DNA from: Sphingobacteriales bacterium
Lineage (GTDB): Bacteria; Bacteroidota; Bacteroidia; Chitinophagales; JADIYW01
NCBI GenBank assembly: GCA_016719635.1
Contig: JADJYT010000003.1
Coordinates: 406,852 to 470,851 of the forward strand
Length of the DNA: 64,000 nucleotides
Direction of reading: 5' to 3'
A program made the translations under genes and the position numbers. Below are positions 7,843 through 17,464 of the stretch, piece by piece (position 1 is the first letter of the stretch; each line of letters opens with the position of its first letter). The notes under the pieces were generated by a model that saw nothing but the letters and a program-made list of their open reading frames with translations, was not told the origin of the DNA and did not search any database.

Positions 7843-9264
7843 ATGAACAGGATGAAGATACTGACAGGCCCGCTCCTCTTTTTTATTGCCATACTCTATG
7901 CCGTTTTAGCCAATGCACCGATACCTGTTTGCGCAGTAATAGGCACGGCACTCTGGATGATTTACTGGTGGATTACCGAAACCGTATCTATGGCGGTTAC
8001 CGCCCTGCTGCCTATGATACTCTTTCCCATTTTCGGCGTGATGGACGCCAAAGCGGTGGCTCCGGCGTATGGCAATTCCGTCGTCTACCTGTTCATGGGC
8101 GGTTTCATCCTGGCACTCGCGCTGGAAAAATGGAATCTTCATAAACGCATTGCACTTTTCATCATTCAAAAGACCGGAAGTACCGCCAAAGGATTACTGT
8201 TGGGCATCCTGCTCAGCACCGGATTTATCAGCATGTGGATCAGCAATACCGCCACCGCCGTCATGATGCTGCCCATCGCCACGTCCCTGCTGGCTGTTTT
8301 GGAATCACACCATGAAAAACAAGTGCACGACAACCTGACCAAGTCCTTGCTGCTCGGTATCGCCTATGCCTCTAATATCGGCGGGATGGCTACGCTGATT
8401 GGCACACCGCCGAATGTCGTCTTTGCTGCATACATGTCCGAACATCACCACCAGACCATCGGCTTTGGAAGGTGGATGCTGATGGCTACACCCTTATCAT
8501 TACTGTTGTTATTGTTTGTGTGGTATCTGATGGCCTATGTTTTATTTCCTTTGGGAAAGCAACGCTATAACAGCCTGCAGCAAAACATTAGTCAGCAGTT
8601 AAATACTTTGGGAAATATAAAGGGAGGAGAACGCAAAGTCCTCATTGTCTTTACAGCAACCTGCCTGAGCTGGATATCGAGAGAATATGTTCTGAAAATA
8701 TTTCCGGGACTCATCATCAGCGATACTACAATTGCGCTCGCATCAGCAATTGCATTGTTTCTGTTGTCTGCCGATGATGATAAACGAATACTGGATTGGA
8801 AAGATACCCAAAAACTTCCCTGGGGAATTTTACTCCTGTTCGGAGGTGGTTTATGCCTGGCAGATGGATTGGAAAAACAGGGACTCATACAACTCATCAG
8901 TCAGCTGTTTGACGGGTTGGGCGGCAACCTCTTTCTAACGATTCTGATTTTGGCAACACTGAGTGTTGTGATGACGGAATTTTTATCCAATGTTGCACAG
9001 GTGACCATCTTACTACCGGTGATGACTGGCATTGCCAAAGGCTTTGGACTGCCACCCTATTATCTGATTATTCCAATGACACTGGCGGCAAGCTGCGGGT
9101 TTATGCTTCCGATGGGAACACCTCCGAATGCGATTGTTTTTTCTACGGGAGAACTGAAAATCAAAGACATGATGCGAACCGGCATCTGGATTAATATCGC
9201 CTCCATTATCGTTATTACCGTCTTTTGCTATCTGCTGATGCCGGTGTTATTCAGTAATAATTAG
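7843..9264 (+). CDS. SLC13/DASS-family sodium-coupled dicarboxylate transporter
   Basis: A 473-residue inner-membrane transporter with about 11-12 membrane helices. It carries both family signature pairs: WISNTATAVMMLPIA and LIGTPPNVVFA in the first half, and LSNVAQVTILLPV and MGTPPNAIVFSTG in the second. These SNT/TPPN motifs build the sodium and carboxylate sites in DASS carriers such as VcINDY. Likely substrates are succinate, malate, fumarate or sulfate; the sequence does not decide which. Its stop codon overlaps by 4 bases with that of the convergent amidase gene, leaving no room for a terminator between them. Confidence 0.9.
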   Translation: MNRMKILTGPLLFFIAILYAVLANAPIPVCAVIGTALWMIYWWITETVSMAVTALLPMILFPIFGVMDAKAVAPAYGNSVVYLFMGGFILALALEKWNLHKRIALFIIQKTGSTAKGLLLGILLSTGFISMWISNTATAVMMLPIATSLLAVLESHHEKQVHDNLTKSLLLGIAYASNIGGMATLIGTPPNVVFAAYMSEHHHQTIGFGRWMLMATPLSLLLLLFVWYLMAYVLFPLGKQRYNSLQQNISQQLNTLGNIKGGERKVLIVFTATCLSWISREYVLKIFPGLIISDTTIALASAIALFLLSADDDKRILDWKDTQKLPWGILLLFGGGLCLADGLEKQGLIQLISQLFDGLGGNLFLTILILATLSVVMTEFLSNVAQVTILLPVMTGIAKGFGLPPYYLIIPMTLAASCGFMLPMGTPPNAIVFSTGELKIKDMMRTGIWINIASIIVITVFCYLLMPVLFSNN

Positions 9265-10136
9265 TCAACAAATCGTTTCAGAATATCAGAATAAGCATCT
9301 ATCCTTCTGTCGCGCAAGAACGGCCAGATCCGACGGACATCCTCCGTTCGTTGTTTATCAATTTCAACGACGGCATTGATTTCATTTTCGGCAGACGCCA
9401 CGAACAACAATTCTCCCTGCGGTCCGGCTACGAAACTTTGCCCCCAAAACTGAATACCATTGGTCACACCCGTCCAGTCAGGCTCCGTGCCTACTCTGTT
9501 CACCGTTACTACCGGCAATCCGTTGGCAACGGCATGGCCGCGCTGCACGGTCTGCCAGGCATTGTGCTGACGTTCTTTTTCCTCCGGTACGTCCGTGCTT
9601 TCCCATCCAATGGCTGTCGGATAGATTAGAATTTCGGCACCGTTCAGAGCCATCAGGCGGGCAGCTTCCGGGTACCATTGGTCCCAGCAAACGAGGACGC
9701 CTAATTTTCCAACAGAAGTTTGTATCGGTTTAAATCCGAGATCGCCCGGGGTGAAATAAAATTTTTCGTAATATGCCGGATCATCCGGGATATGCATTTT
9801 GCGGTATTTTCCCGCGACACTTCCATCTTTTTCAAAAACAACGGATGTGTTGTGGTATAGACCTGGTGCTCTTTTTTCAAACAAGGAGGTAACCAGCACC
9901 ACCCCATTTTCCTTCGCTGCAGCGGAAAAGAGCTGAGTCGTTTCTCCCGGAATCGGTTCCGCGAAATTGAACATCTCCGTTTCTTCCGCCTGGCAAAAAT
10001 AAATGCCGCAATGCAGTTCCTGCAGCACCACCAGTTCAGCACCCTGCGCCTTGCATTCTTCTATACCTTTAATGCTTTTTGCAATGTTGGCAGCTTTATC
10101 GGATGTGTTGGATTGTTGAACGATACCTACTTTCAT
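9261..10136 (-). CDS. aguB: N-carbamoylputrescine amidase (nitrilase superfamily)
   Basis: A 291-residue carbon-nitrogen hydrolase that converts N-carbamoylputrescine to putrescine, CO2 and ammonia. The Glu-Lys-Cys triad is visible: E40 (V-L-Q-E-L), K113 (K-Y-R-K-M-H-I-P) and C150 (V-L-V-C-W-D-Q-W-Y-P-E-A). The sequence PDDPAYYEKFYFTPGD is typical of the plant/bacterial N-carbamoylputrescine amidase subgroup. It lies 40 bases downstream of aguA on the same strand, so the two steps from agmatine to putrescine form one operon. Its last 4 bases overlap the convergent SLC13 gene. Confidence 0.93.
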   Translation of the reverse strand: MKVGIVQQSNTSDKAANIAKSIKGIEECKAQGAELVVLQELHCGIYFCQAEETEMFNFAEPIPGETTQLFSAAAKENGVVLVTSLFEKRAPGLYHNTSVVFEKDGSVAGKYRKMHIPDDPAYYEKFYFTPGDLGFKPIQTSVGKLGVLVCWDQWYPEAARLMALNGAEILIYPTAIGWESTDVPEEKERQHNAWQTVQRGHAVANGLPVVTVNRVGTEPDWTGVTNGIQFWGQSFVAGPQGELLFVASAENEINAVVEIDKQRTEDVRRIWPFLRDRRIDAYSDILKRFVD

Positions 10137-10176
10137 GCTAACTGATTTATTGATGGAAACAATCTATTCAATGAAG

Positions 10177-11247
10177 CTATTGTTTCTTTAAAGTTTGAAA
10201 ATTAATACTGCCCTTGGGATACTGCATGGTGATGCAATGCAGCGAACCATGCTGCAATATCAACGCACTGCAGTCCACTCCTATCACTTTTTTGCTGGGA
10301 AATGCTTTTTGCAACTGCTCAACAGCTGAAGCATCCTGTGAAACATTATAGATTGGAATCAACACCACTTCATTCAGGATGAGAAAATTAGCATAGGTTG
10401 CGGGTAACCTTCGATGGTCATCCGGTGCATAAATGGCATCAGGCATTGGAAGCGGAATCAACCGATAGGGTTTGTTTTCCGCAGATTTAAATTGCTGTAA
10501 TTCCTCTTCCATCATTTTCAATGAAGTATAATGTACTTCATTTTTGTCTGTACACTGAACATACGCAATGGTATTCGCATCGCAGAAACGGGCAATGGTA
10601 TCAATGTGCGCATCGGTATCATCGCCCAGCAGATGGCCGTTTTCCAGCCACAACACCTTCTTCAGCCCAAACAGTGAGATTAATCTATCTTCTATCTGCT
10701 GTCTGCTGAAATGCGGATTCCTGTTGGGTGACAATAAACAATTGGATGTGGTCAGCAAGGTTCCGGCTCCGTCGCTTTCTATACTGCCGCCTTCCAGTAC
10801 CAAATCCGGTATATGGAATTTCGAAGCATGGTACACTCCTTTGTCCCAAAGCTGTTTGGTAATCAGATTATCTTTGTCCGCGGCAAATTTCAGTCCCCAC
10901 CCGTTGAACATGAAATCTTCTATTATAAAACCATCCGGAGATTCAACGGTGATGGCACCATAATCGCGTGCCCATGTATCGTTGATGGGAATTTCCAACA
11001 GATAAATATTTGAACTGTCCACAGCAGACAAGTGCGTTCTTACTTCCAGCATATCATCACTGACGATAATCAAAGGCTGGTAAGAAGCAATCACTTTTAT
11101 GACATGGACATAACAGGGGATAACTTCATCCCAGTAATCCGACCAGTCGGACCGCCTGCTCGGAAAAGCAATCTGTATGACATCCTGCGGCTCCCACTCT
11201 GCCGGTAATCGTCGTTGTAACATGCTGCAAAAATAAACCTTTGCCAT
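10177..11247 (-). CDS. aguA: Agmatine deiminase
   Basis: A 356-residue member of the porphyromonas-type peptidyl-arginine deiminase/agmatine deiminase family, hydrolysing agmatine to N-carbamoylputrescine and ammonia. Conserved pieces are N-D-T-W-A-R-D-Y-G, VLEGGSIESDGAGTLLTT, GHLLGDDTDAHIDTIARF and the nucleophile C338 in S-L-H-C-I-T-M-Q-Y-P. The annotated start gives MAKVYFCSMLQRRLPAEW; ATG at residue 9 (11223) puts the protein at the family's usual beginning (RLPAEWEPQ) and may be the real start. The gene is first in the aguAB operon and divergent from an alpha/beta hydrolase gene. Together the pair makes putrescine, the start of polyamine synthesis. Confidence 0.93.
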   Translation of the reverse strand: MAKVYFCSMLQRRLPAEWEPQDVIQIAFPSRRSDWSDYWDEVIPCYVHVIKVIASYQPLIIVSDDMLEVRTHLSAVDSSNIYLLEIPINDTWARDYGAITVESPDGFIIEDFMFNGWGLKFAADKDNLITKQLWDKGVYHASKFHIPDLVLEGGSIESDGAGTLLTTSNCLLSPNRNPHFSRQQIEDRLISLFGLKKVLWLENGHLLGDDTDAHIDTIARFCDANTIAYVQCTDKNEVHYTSLKMMEEELQQFKSAENKPYRLIPLPMPDAIYAPDDHRRLPATYANFLILNEVVLIPIYNVSQDASAVEQLQKAFPSKKVIGVDCSALILQHGSLHCITMQYPKGSINFQTLKKQ

Positions 11248-11302
11248 AGATAATCTATCTTTTGTAAAACAAATCTTTGGAAAAGAAGCCTATTTTAGCA
11301 GG

Positions 11303-11968
11303 ATGGGAAAAAGACTTTTTTTACTGCCCGGTTTTGGTGAAGACGAACGCTGCTTCAATGAACTCGAAGGACTGATTACCGGATATGATAAGATACACAT
11401 TGATTACCGGCCTGTATTGAACAAATTCATTTTTCCGCTGATTACCGTTCAGCAGTTTGCACGACAGCTGATCAAACATTACAATATTCATCCCGGCGAC
11501 AAGCTCATCGGTCATTCAATGGGCGGCTTTTTCTCTTTTCAGATACGGGAACTGATCGGATGTGAAATCTGCCTGATTGGTTCCTTCAACGACCCGGAGA
11601 AAGTTTTTCATACCGTTCCGCAGGTTCCGCGCATCACACAAATTGCGGCGCTGACAGGCATAGTAAAAACAACGGCATTAAAGAGATATCTTTTAGGTAA
11701 GATAAAAAATGAGCACATCAAGAATGTGCAGGCCGGCGTGATGGATAATTTCCATTCGTTTACGAATACCCAGCTGGCACTGATGTCTGAAATGACCTAT
11801 GCACCTAAAATACCGTCTAAGCTGCCGAATCCATTGCGCATTCACGATAAACGCGACCGAATCGTGCGGCCGCCGGATGAAGATTATGTACAGGTGGAAG
11901 GCGGACATTTTTGCCTGAACCTTCATCCGCAGGAAACGTTTCAGGCGATGGAACATTTTTTGATATAA
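11303..11968 (+). CDS. Alpha/beta hydrolase
   Basis: A small 221-residue alpha/beta hydrolase. The nucleophile elbow is G-H-S-M-G-G with Ser at residue 72. An acid candidate lies in IHDKRDRIV, and the catalytic His is in VEGGHFCLNL near residue 206. The N-terminus LFLLPGFGEDERCF provides the oxyanion-hole loop. There is no signal peptide, so it is probably cytoplasmic. The substrate (ester, thioester or similar) cannot be told. It is divergent from aguA with 55 bases between, and a desaturase gene follows 78 bases downstream. Confidence 0.8.
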   Translation: MGKRLFLLPGFGEDERCFNELEGLITGYDKIHIDYRPVLNKFIFPLITVQQFARQLIKHYNIHPGDKLIGHSMGGFFSFQIRELIGCEICLIGSFNDPEKVFHTVPQVPRITQIAALTGIVKTTALKRYLLGKIKNEHIKNVQAGVMDNFHSFTNTQLALMSEMTYAPKIPSKLPNPLRIHDKRDRIVRPPDEDYVQVEGGHFCLNLHPQETFQAMEHFLI

Positions 11969-12027
11969 TCCATTTATTCCTGTCATTTATTTTAACTGGA
12001 ATGTATCCTAAATACTATCCATATCCT

Positions 12028-12035
12028 TAAATTTG
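12028..12035 (+). promoter_or_regulatory. Candidate -7 box (TAAATTTG) for the desaturase gene
   Basis: An exact TAnnTTTG match 11 bases before the start codon at 12047; no clear -33 TTG is present. Confidence 0.35.
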
Positions 12036-12046
12036 CGCTCAGCAGA

Positions 12047-13069
12047 ATGGCAACCACCTTCAACAACTGGGAATTTAACGTCCAACCTGAAAACCATCAG
12101 GTAGTAAAATACAAACAGATAATCAATCAGTATTTAACCAAAGCAGAAATCAAAAAACTGCACACAAAATCCGACTGGAAGGGTGCATGGGAGGTATTGA
12201 GTGTGTGGCTGTGGATTGCTTTCGCTTTTGCATTAGCCGGATTTTGCCCAAATGTACTGACGATTCTAATCGCTTTATTTATCTTAGGGGGTAAACAACT
12301 GGGCTGTGCCATCATCATGCACGATGCATCCCATCATTCCTTGTTCAAAACAAAAAGATTAAACGACATCGTCGGCAATTTCCTGGGTGCCTATCCCATT
12401 TTCAATAATGTGGCGCAATACCGGCCGTATCATTTCCAGCATCATATCGCAACGGGAACGGCAGATGATCCGGATATCAACCTGGTGTCAGGCTATCCGG
12501 CAAAACTCGCCAGTATGCTGCGCAAACTGTTGCGTGACCTCTCCGGATTGACAGGCATTAAAGCCGACTTCGGCCTCCTGGCTATGCACACCGGTTTTAT
12601 CAAATACAATCTTGGAAATTTTATCGAAAAAATCCCAGAAGAAAACAGGACATGGAAAGTCATCTTCAGAAATGCCTACTACAACCTGCGCGGTCCGGTA
12701 CTGGTGAATGCTCTTATATTCTGTATACTTCTTGCATCCGGCAAACCCTGGCTGTACCTTCTATGGATAGGTGCCAATCTGACCACATTTAATTTCAGTT
12801 TGCGTATCCGCTCCATAGCAGAACACAGCGTAGTGGAAGACACACATGACCCTTATAAAAACACCCGCACCACCTATGCCAATTTTCTGGAGCAAATCTT
12901 ATTTGCACCGCTGCATGTCAATTATCATTTAGAGCATCATTTTCTGCAAAACATGCCATCCTACCATTCTCCGGCACTGCACAAAATACTGATGGAACGC
13001 GGCTTTTATCAATACGGTCTGCTGAAACAAAGCTATTGGGAAATCTTAAAATTGGCAGTACGGAAATAG
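12047..13069 (+). CDS. Membrane fatty acid desaturase
   Basis: A 340-residue di-iron desaturase. The three histidine boxes are present: HDASHH (residues 92-97), HFQHH (129-133) and H-L-E-H-H near residue 298 within NYHLEHHFLQNMPSYH. Hydrophobic segments at about 50-90 and 215-255 give the usual four membrane helices. Family members insert double bonds into acyl chains or hydroxylate related lipids at the cytoplasmic membrane, using electrons from ferredoxin or cytochrome b5. The stand-alone 2Fe-2S ferredoxin at 17.2 kb is one possible donor, although nothing ties the two together directly. Confidence 0.9.
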   Translation: MATTFNNWEFNVQPENHQVVKYKQIINQYLTKAEIKKLHTKSDWKGAWEVLSVWLWIAFAFALAGFCPNVLTILIALFILGGKQLGCAIIMHDASHHSLFKTKRLNDIVGNFLGAYPIFNNVAQYRPYHFQHHIATGTADDPDINLVSGYPAKLASMLRKLLRDLSGLTGIKADFGLLAMHTGFIKYNLGNFIEKIPEENRTWKVIFRNAYYNLRGPVLVNALIFCILLASGKPWLYLLWIGANLTTFNFSLRIRSIAEHSVVEDTHDPYKNTRTTYANFLEQILFAPLHVNYHLEHHFLQNMPSYHSPALHKILMERGFYQYGLLKQSYWEILKLAVRK

Positions 13070-13163
13070 CCGGACGGCCTCTTGTTTCATTTCATTTTTG
13101 ATTCCAATTTATTTAAAATCATTCAGACTAAATTGTAACTTGTGTTTCTTAAAAATTCAGCAT

Positions 13164-14399
13164 ATGAATGAAACACGCCAAAAAGGAATTACACTTTTAG
13201 TGATTGTTGCGGCTTTAGGCTATTTTGTAGATGTCTTTGATTTACTGTTGTTCGGCATGGTTCGTATCAGCAGTTTGCGCAGTTTGGGTGTAGAAGAATC
13301 CTTATTAGAAACAATCGGGCTTCGGCTGGATAACTGGCAAATGCTAGGCATGCTGCTCGGCGGAATATTCTGGGGTATTTTAGGAGACAAGAAAGGAAGG
13401 CTGACAGTTTTATTCGGATCCATCATTACCTATTCCATCGCCAACACCCTAAATTCTTTCATACATACCATTCCGCAATATGAAATACTTCGGTTTGTAG
13501 CCGGATTTGGATTGGCAGGCGAATTGGGTGCCGGTGTTACGCTGGTCAATGAAAGCATGAGCAAAGAAAAACGCGGCATCGCCACAGCATTCATTGCTGG
13601 ATTTGGCGTATTGGGCGCCGTATTCGGCTGTCTGATTGTGTTGTGGATGAAAGACTGGAGGATATGCTATCTTATTGGCGGCGGGATGGGCTTTGCCTTA
13701 CTCATCCTAAGAATCAGTGTGTATGAATCCGGTATGTATCTGAAAGTTAGAGAAAAGACAGACAATCTCGGAAATTTCTCCATTTTGTTCAAAGACAAAG
13801 AAAAACTGATCCGGTATTTATCTATCATCCTGCTGGCAATACCCATCTGGTATGTCGTGCAACTGTATGCAAAATATGCACCGGAACTGGCGGATGCACT
13901 TGGGTTGGCTTATGAAGACAAAAAGAAAGTGGCCATTTACGCCATCATGGCCGTATATTCCGGACTGACACTGGGTGATGTGAGTTGCGGTCTGTTGTCC
14001 AATTTTTTAAAAAGCAGGAAAAAAGCGGTCTTAATCTATTTGCTCCTCCTGATGTTTTTCATACTTGTATTCTGGATAATCGGGAAATGGAGTATGACCA
14101 TTTTTTACGGAACGATTTTCATGCTGGGGTTGGGAATCGGATACTGGGCGGTTTTTATGAGTGTCGCTGCGGAGTCTTTTGGCATCAATATCCGTTCCAC
14201 CGTAAGCAGCACTGCACCGAATTTTGTGCGCGGTTCAGTTATCGGTATCAACCTGTTGTACGTTTCGTTAAAAAACAACTTCCATTTCTCCACTCAAAGC
14301 GCCAATCTGACGGTAGGTGCCATTTGTATCGGAATCGCGTTACTGGCATGGACAAAACTGCATGAAACCTATGGAAAAGACCTGAATTTTGTTGAATAA
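13164..14399 (+). CDS. MFS transporter
   Basis: A 411-residue carrier of the major facilitator superfamily with about 12 membrane helices. Signature loop motif A appears as G-D-K-K-G-R after helix 2, and helix 4/5 carries ELGAGVTLVNE, typical of the sugar- and aromatic-acid-type MFS branch. The open frame extends upstream to a TTG at 13098, but that would add a leader rich in Cys and Asn; ATG at 13164 (MNETRQKG) followed by helix 1 is the better start. The substrate is unknown. Confidence 0.85.
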   Translation: MNETRQKGITLLVIVAALGYFVDVFDLLLFGMVRISSLRSLGVEESLLETIGLRLDNWQMLGMLLGGIFWGILGDKKGRLTVLFGSIITYSIANTLNSFIHTIPQYEILRFVAGFGLAGELGAGVTLVNESMSKEKRGIATAFIAGFGVLGAVFGCLIVLWMKDWRICYLIGGGMGFALLILRISVYESGMYLKVREKTDNLGNFSILFKDKEKLIRYLSIILLAIPIWYVVQLYAKYAPELADALGLAYEDKKKVAIYAIMAVYSGLTLGDVSCGLLSNFLKSRKKAVLIYLLLLMFFILVFWIIGKWSMTIFYGTIFMLGLGIGYWAVFMSVAAESFGINIRSTVSSTAPNFVRGSVIGINLLYVSLKNNFHFSTQSANLTVGAICIGIALLAWTKLHETYGKDLNFVE

Positions 14400-14421
14400 A
14401 TCATTAAATATTAATTCTTAT

Positions 14422-14451
14422 TTGTAAATTGGGCAACATTTACTATTTTTA
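14422..14451 (+). promoter_or_regulatory. Candidate promoter for the OmpA-family gene
   Basis: A -33 TTG at 14422-14424, a 19-base spacer and TATTTTTA at 14444-14451 (7 of 8 to TAnnTTTG) match the Bacteroidota promoter layout. The box ends 18 bases before the start codon. Confidence 0.48.
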
Positions 14452-14469
14452 TACTCAAAATCATACCAA

Positions 14470-16104
14470 ATGCGAACCAAATTATCCTATTTATTGCTTA
14501 GTGCTTTCTGCTTTACGATGGCAACATCCGTATATGCACAGTCTTCCAAAAAGAACAAAAATTCCAGTGTAGATGTAACGGCCAATACCGGCAGTACCAC
14601 ATTAGATGCCAAAGCAGCTAAGAAATATTATAATCTCGAACCTAAAAAATTCCTGAAAGACTGGAGTCTAACCGTTCATTTCGGAGCGACCACTCCCTTC
14701 ACGGATATCAGAAGCTATGACTGGGTAAGACAAACAAAGAAACCAAGCGAGTTGCAGTGGGGTGCGGGCATCGGTTTGACCAAAATGTTTAACAGTGCTT
14801 TTGGTTTAAATCTTGATTATACATTAGGACGAATATTGGGACGTACAGTTGACCGCGGTGGTTTTGCAGAAGAAAGACAATACTGGAAACAATTATTTCC
14901 GGAAAGAACAGATGCTGACGGTCCTGTATACTTCAAGACCAGCATTTTCCATCAGGCTGCCATCAGTTTCTATATTGACTGGCTGGGCTTAGGTACCAGT
15001 TACAATAAGTTTATCAAATCTCAGATCAGCGGCAAACCAATCAAATCCAGAAGGTTTGCATTCTATACAAAGATTGGTATCGGTTTTATTCGCGCTTCCT
15101 CTCAAATCTACAATGTTAAGGATGACAAACCTATTAAAAACAGCCAATACCTGCGTGGTTTCACTAATAAATTTACAGAAACGGTGTTCCCTTTGAGTAT
15201 GGGTATGAAATTCAAAGTGACCAAAGATTTCGACTTAGGTCTGGAAGGAACCTTTACATTTACCAACTCTGACAAACTGGATGCATTCCAGTTTAATTCC
15301 AGAGTGGATGCAGGCGGTAAAACGGTAAATTCATTATCTAAAATCAACCGGGATGCTTATGCATACGTCAATATCAATTTCACCTATAAATTCGGACGCA
15401 TCGGTTCTCAAAAAGAACATATCGAATGGGTAAATCCTTTGGCATTCATCATGGCTAACGTACCGAAACCAAAAGAGGTGAACATGAAAGATACGGATGG
15501 TGACGGCGTATTAGACATATTGGACAAGGAACCTACCACTCCTGCCGGCTTTGCAGTAGATTCTCATGGTGTTACGCTGGATAGTGATAAAGACGGATGT
15601 CCTGACACTGAAGATCCTGAACCATTCTCTAATATCACCTTGCCAATTGCAGATTGCAAGAACGCTGCTGCTGCTCCGGCACCTGAACCTGAAGCTGTTA
15701 AGAAAACACCTCCATTCGACCCTGAAGCATTGACTAAACAAGTTCAGAAAGTGGATGACAATGTTTGGAAAATGACCTCCATTTATTTTGACATCAACAA
15801 ATCCATCATCACCAACCCGGCTTCCGATGAATTGAAGAAAATAGGTTTAATTATGAGCACCAACCCTGACTTGAAAGTAAATGTGAAAGGTAATACCGAT
15901 ATCAGAGGCTCATCCGAATACAATCAGAAGCTTTCTGAAGGCCGCGTAGATGCTGCTATCAATTACCTGAACATCCACTATGGTATTTCAAAAGACAGAT
16001 TCATCAAATTACCAATGGGTAAATCTGATCCATTAGTAAAAGACGCTAATAATGAAAATCAACATCAGGTAAACAGACGTGTTGACTTTTCACCGGCTAA
16101 ATAA
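14470..16104 (+). CDS. OmpA-family outer membrane protein with thrombospondin-3-like calcium repeats
   Basis: The 544-residue protein has a Sec signal peptide (MRTKLSYLLLSAFCFTMA, cleavage near A-Q at 23-24). An N-terminal region of about 300 residues is made of alternating aromatic strands, consistent with an outer-membrane barrel (TVHFGATTPF, YTLGRILG). Two acidic TSP3-like calcium loops follow, D-T-D-G-D-G-V-L-D and D-S-D-K-D-G-C-P-D, then a proline linker and a C-terminal OmpA domain of about 120 residues with VKGNTDIRGSSEYNQKLSEG, the peptidoglycan-binding motif. It anchors the outer membrane to the cell wall. It has its own promoter-like site and a strong terminator. Confidence 0.92.
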   Translation: MRTKLSYLLLSAFCFTMATSVYAQSSKKNKNSSVDVTANTGSTTLDAKAAKKYYNLEPKKFLKDWSLTVHFGATTPFTDIRSYDWVRQTKKPSELQWGAGIGLTKMFNSAFGLNLDYTLGRILGRTVDRGGFAEERQYWKQLFPERTDADGPVYFKTSIFHQAAISFYIDWLGLGTSYNKFIKSQISGKPIKSRRFAFYTKIGIGFIRASSQIYNVKDDKPIKNSQYLRGFTNKFTETVFPLSMGMKFKVTKDFDLGLEGTFTFTNSDKLDAFQFNSRVDAGGKTVNSLSKINRDAYAYVNINFTYKFGRIGSQKEHIEWVNPLAFIMANVPKPKEVNMKDTDGDGVLDILDKEPTTPAGFAVDSHGVTLDSDKDGCPDTEDPEPFSNITLPIADCKNAAAAPAPEPEAVKKTPPFDPEALTKQVQKVDDNVWKMTSIYFDINKSIITNPASDELKKIGLIMSTNPDLKVNVKGNTDIRGSSEYNQKLSEGRVDAAINYLNIHYGISKDRFIKLPMGKSDPLVKDANNENQHQVNRRVDFSPAK

Positions 16105-16128
16105 ACCAAAATAAACTTTTTTAAATAG

Positions 16129-16159
16129 AAACCTGTTAGTACGCTAACAGGTTTTTTTA
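16129..16159 (+). terminator. Terminator hairpin after the OmpA-family gene
   Basis: A perfect 11-base stem (AAACCTGTTAG / CTAACAGGTTT) with loop TACG, followed by a T tract. It is a textbook intrinsic terminator and ends just before the next start codon. Confidence 0.88.
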
Positions 16160-16165
16160 TTTATC

Positions 16166-17152
16166 ATGAAAAGTACTTTTAAATACAATCCTCAACTGCC
16201 ATTTATCAGAAATGATATCAAAGGCAATCTTTATATAGATGGTGAATATGTCTTTCTCGAAGCAAAAGAAAGGCTGCCCTATGAACGGTTATTGAAATGG
16301 ATGACCACACCTAATCCTCAGCGAAAGGAGAAGAAACAGGATTTATTTGCACCTGAGGTGATTTATACTAATGTTTTCTTAGAATCCGTACAGGATAAAA
16401 TAGTATGGCTGGGACATTCCTCCTTTTACATCCAGCTAAATGGAAAGAAAATCCTGACCGATCCTGTATTTCATGACCTTACTCCCCTCCTTAGGCGAAA
16501 ACATGCACTGCCCTGCTCCATACATAATTTTAAAAACATTGATTACATCCTCTTGTCACACGGGCACAGAGACCATCTGGATATACCGTCACTAAAGAAA
16601 TTAGCCCGAATAAATCCCGATATCGAAGTACTATGCCCGCTGGGATTTAAAAAAATACTACAATCCACCGGAATCAGAAAACTACAGGAAGCAGCCTGGT
16701 GGCAGCAATATGATACGCCTCAGCTGGATATTACCTTCTTACCGGCAAAACATTGGAACCGGCGACTCATTACGGACTACAACAAAACCCTTTGGGGGAG
16801 TTTTGCCCTCCGGCATCATTCGAAAAGCATATATTTCGCAGGTGATACAGGCTATGCGCATCATTTTAAAGAAATCAATTCCCATTTCCCTTCATTTGAT
16901 GTCTGCCTGATGCCGATAGGTGCCTACAAACCCAAATTCATTATGGAGTGGGCACATACTTCGCCGGAAGAAGCCATACAGGCATTCCATGAATTAAAAG
17001 GTAAGACGTTCATCCCCATGCATTATGGTACCTTTGATTTGAGCGATGAACCGGCATCCGAGCCGAAAAACATCGTCCAAGAATTTAAGCAGCAGAATAA
17101 GCTCAACGGTGAGTTGGCGATTCTAAAAGTGGGGCAAGAATTCCATTTGTAA
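16166..17152 (+). CDS. Metallo-beta-lactamase-fold hydrolase, NAPE-PLD/RomA-like
   Basis: A 328-residue metal-dependent hydrolase. Metal ligands are visible in S-H-G-H-R-D-H-L-D (H132, H134, D136, H137) and in Y-F-A-G-D-T-G-Y. The start of the fold, V-W-L-G-H-S-S-F-Y followed by K-I-L-T-D-P-V-F, and the late FIPMHYGTFDLSDEP are typical of the N-acyl-phosphatidylethanolamine phospholipase D/RomA group. The substrate in bacteria is unsettled; phospholipids are a guess from the family. The start codon lies 7 bases beyond the terminator T tract, so a promoter would have to overlap the preceding gene's end or the transcript reads through. Confidence 0.85.
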   Translation: MKSTFKYNPQLPFIRNDIKGNLYIDGEYVFLEAKERLPYERLLKWMTTPNPQRKEKKQDLFAPEVIYTNVFLESVQDKIVWLGHSSFYIQLNGKKILTDPVFHDLTPLLRRKHALPCSIHNFKNIDYILLSHGHRDHLDIPSLKKLARINPDIEVLCPLGFKKILQSTGIRKLQEAAWWQQYDTPQLDITFLPAKHWNRRLITDYNKTLWGSFALRHHSKSIYFAGDTGYAHHFKEINSHFPSFDVCLMPIGAYKPKFIMEWAHTSPEEAIQAFHELKGKTFIPMHYGTFDLSDEPASEPKNIVQEFKQQNKLNGELAILKVGQEFHL

Positions 17153-17182
17153 AATAAAATCGAAGCTGAATCTATACCAGCT

Positions 17183-17464
17183 CTATCCTTCATCATAACT
17201 GACGACAACACGGGATGTCTTGGGATGTGACTGACAAGTCAGGATAAATCCTTCTTCTATCTCTTCTTCTGTCAGCGGTTCATCATCATCCATCTCGACT
17301 TTACCTTCCAGTAATTTGGCCTTACAGCTGCAGCACGCCGCCACCCTGCAGGCATATGGGGGGTCTAAATTTGCATTGATGGCTGCTTCCAGGATCGTTT
17401 CACCCTCATTGACTGTTATTTCGTGGTCAAGACCGTCTAATATTACTTTTACCGAATATCCCAT
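17183..17464 (-). CDS. Plant-type 2Fe-2S ferredoxin
   Basis: A 93-residue stand-alone ferredoxin. Four cluster ligands fit the C-x4-C-x2-C-x29-C spacing: C39, C44, C47 and C77, inside P-Y-A-C-R-V-A-A-C-C-S-C-K. C45 is an extra, non-ligand cysteine. The sequence resembles the C-terminal ferredoxin domain of PaaE-type oxygenase reductases rather than photosynthetic ferredoxins. It probably carries electrons to a cytoplasmic or membrane oxygenase; candidates here are the desaturase at 12 kb and the P450 at 52 kb, but that is inference. Confidence 0.9.
   Translation of the reverse strand: MGYSVKVILDGLDHEITVNEGETILEAAINANLDPPYACRVAACCSCKAKLLEGKVEMDDDEPLTEEEIEEGFILTCQSHPKTSRVVVSYDEG

Noticed and set aside
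11230..11302. Palindrome TAGATAATCTA in the aguA/hydrolase divergent spacer as an operator
   Set aside because: It is short, AT-rich and overlaps the possible aguA start, so chance is a sufficient explanation.
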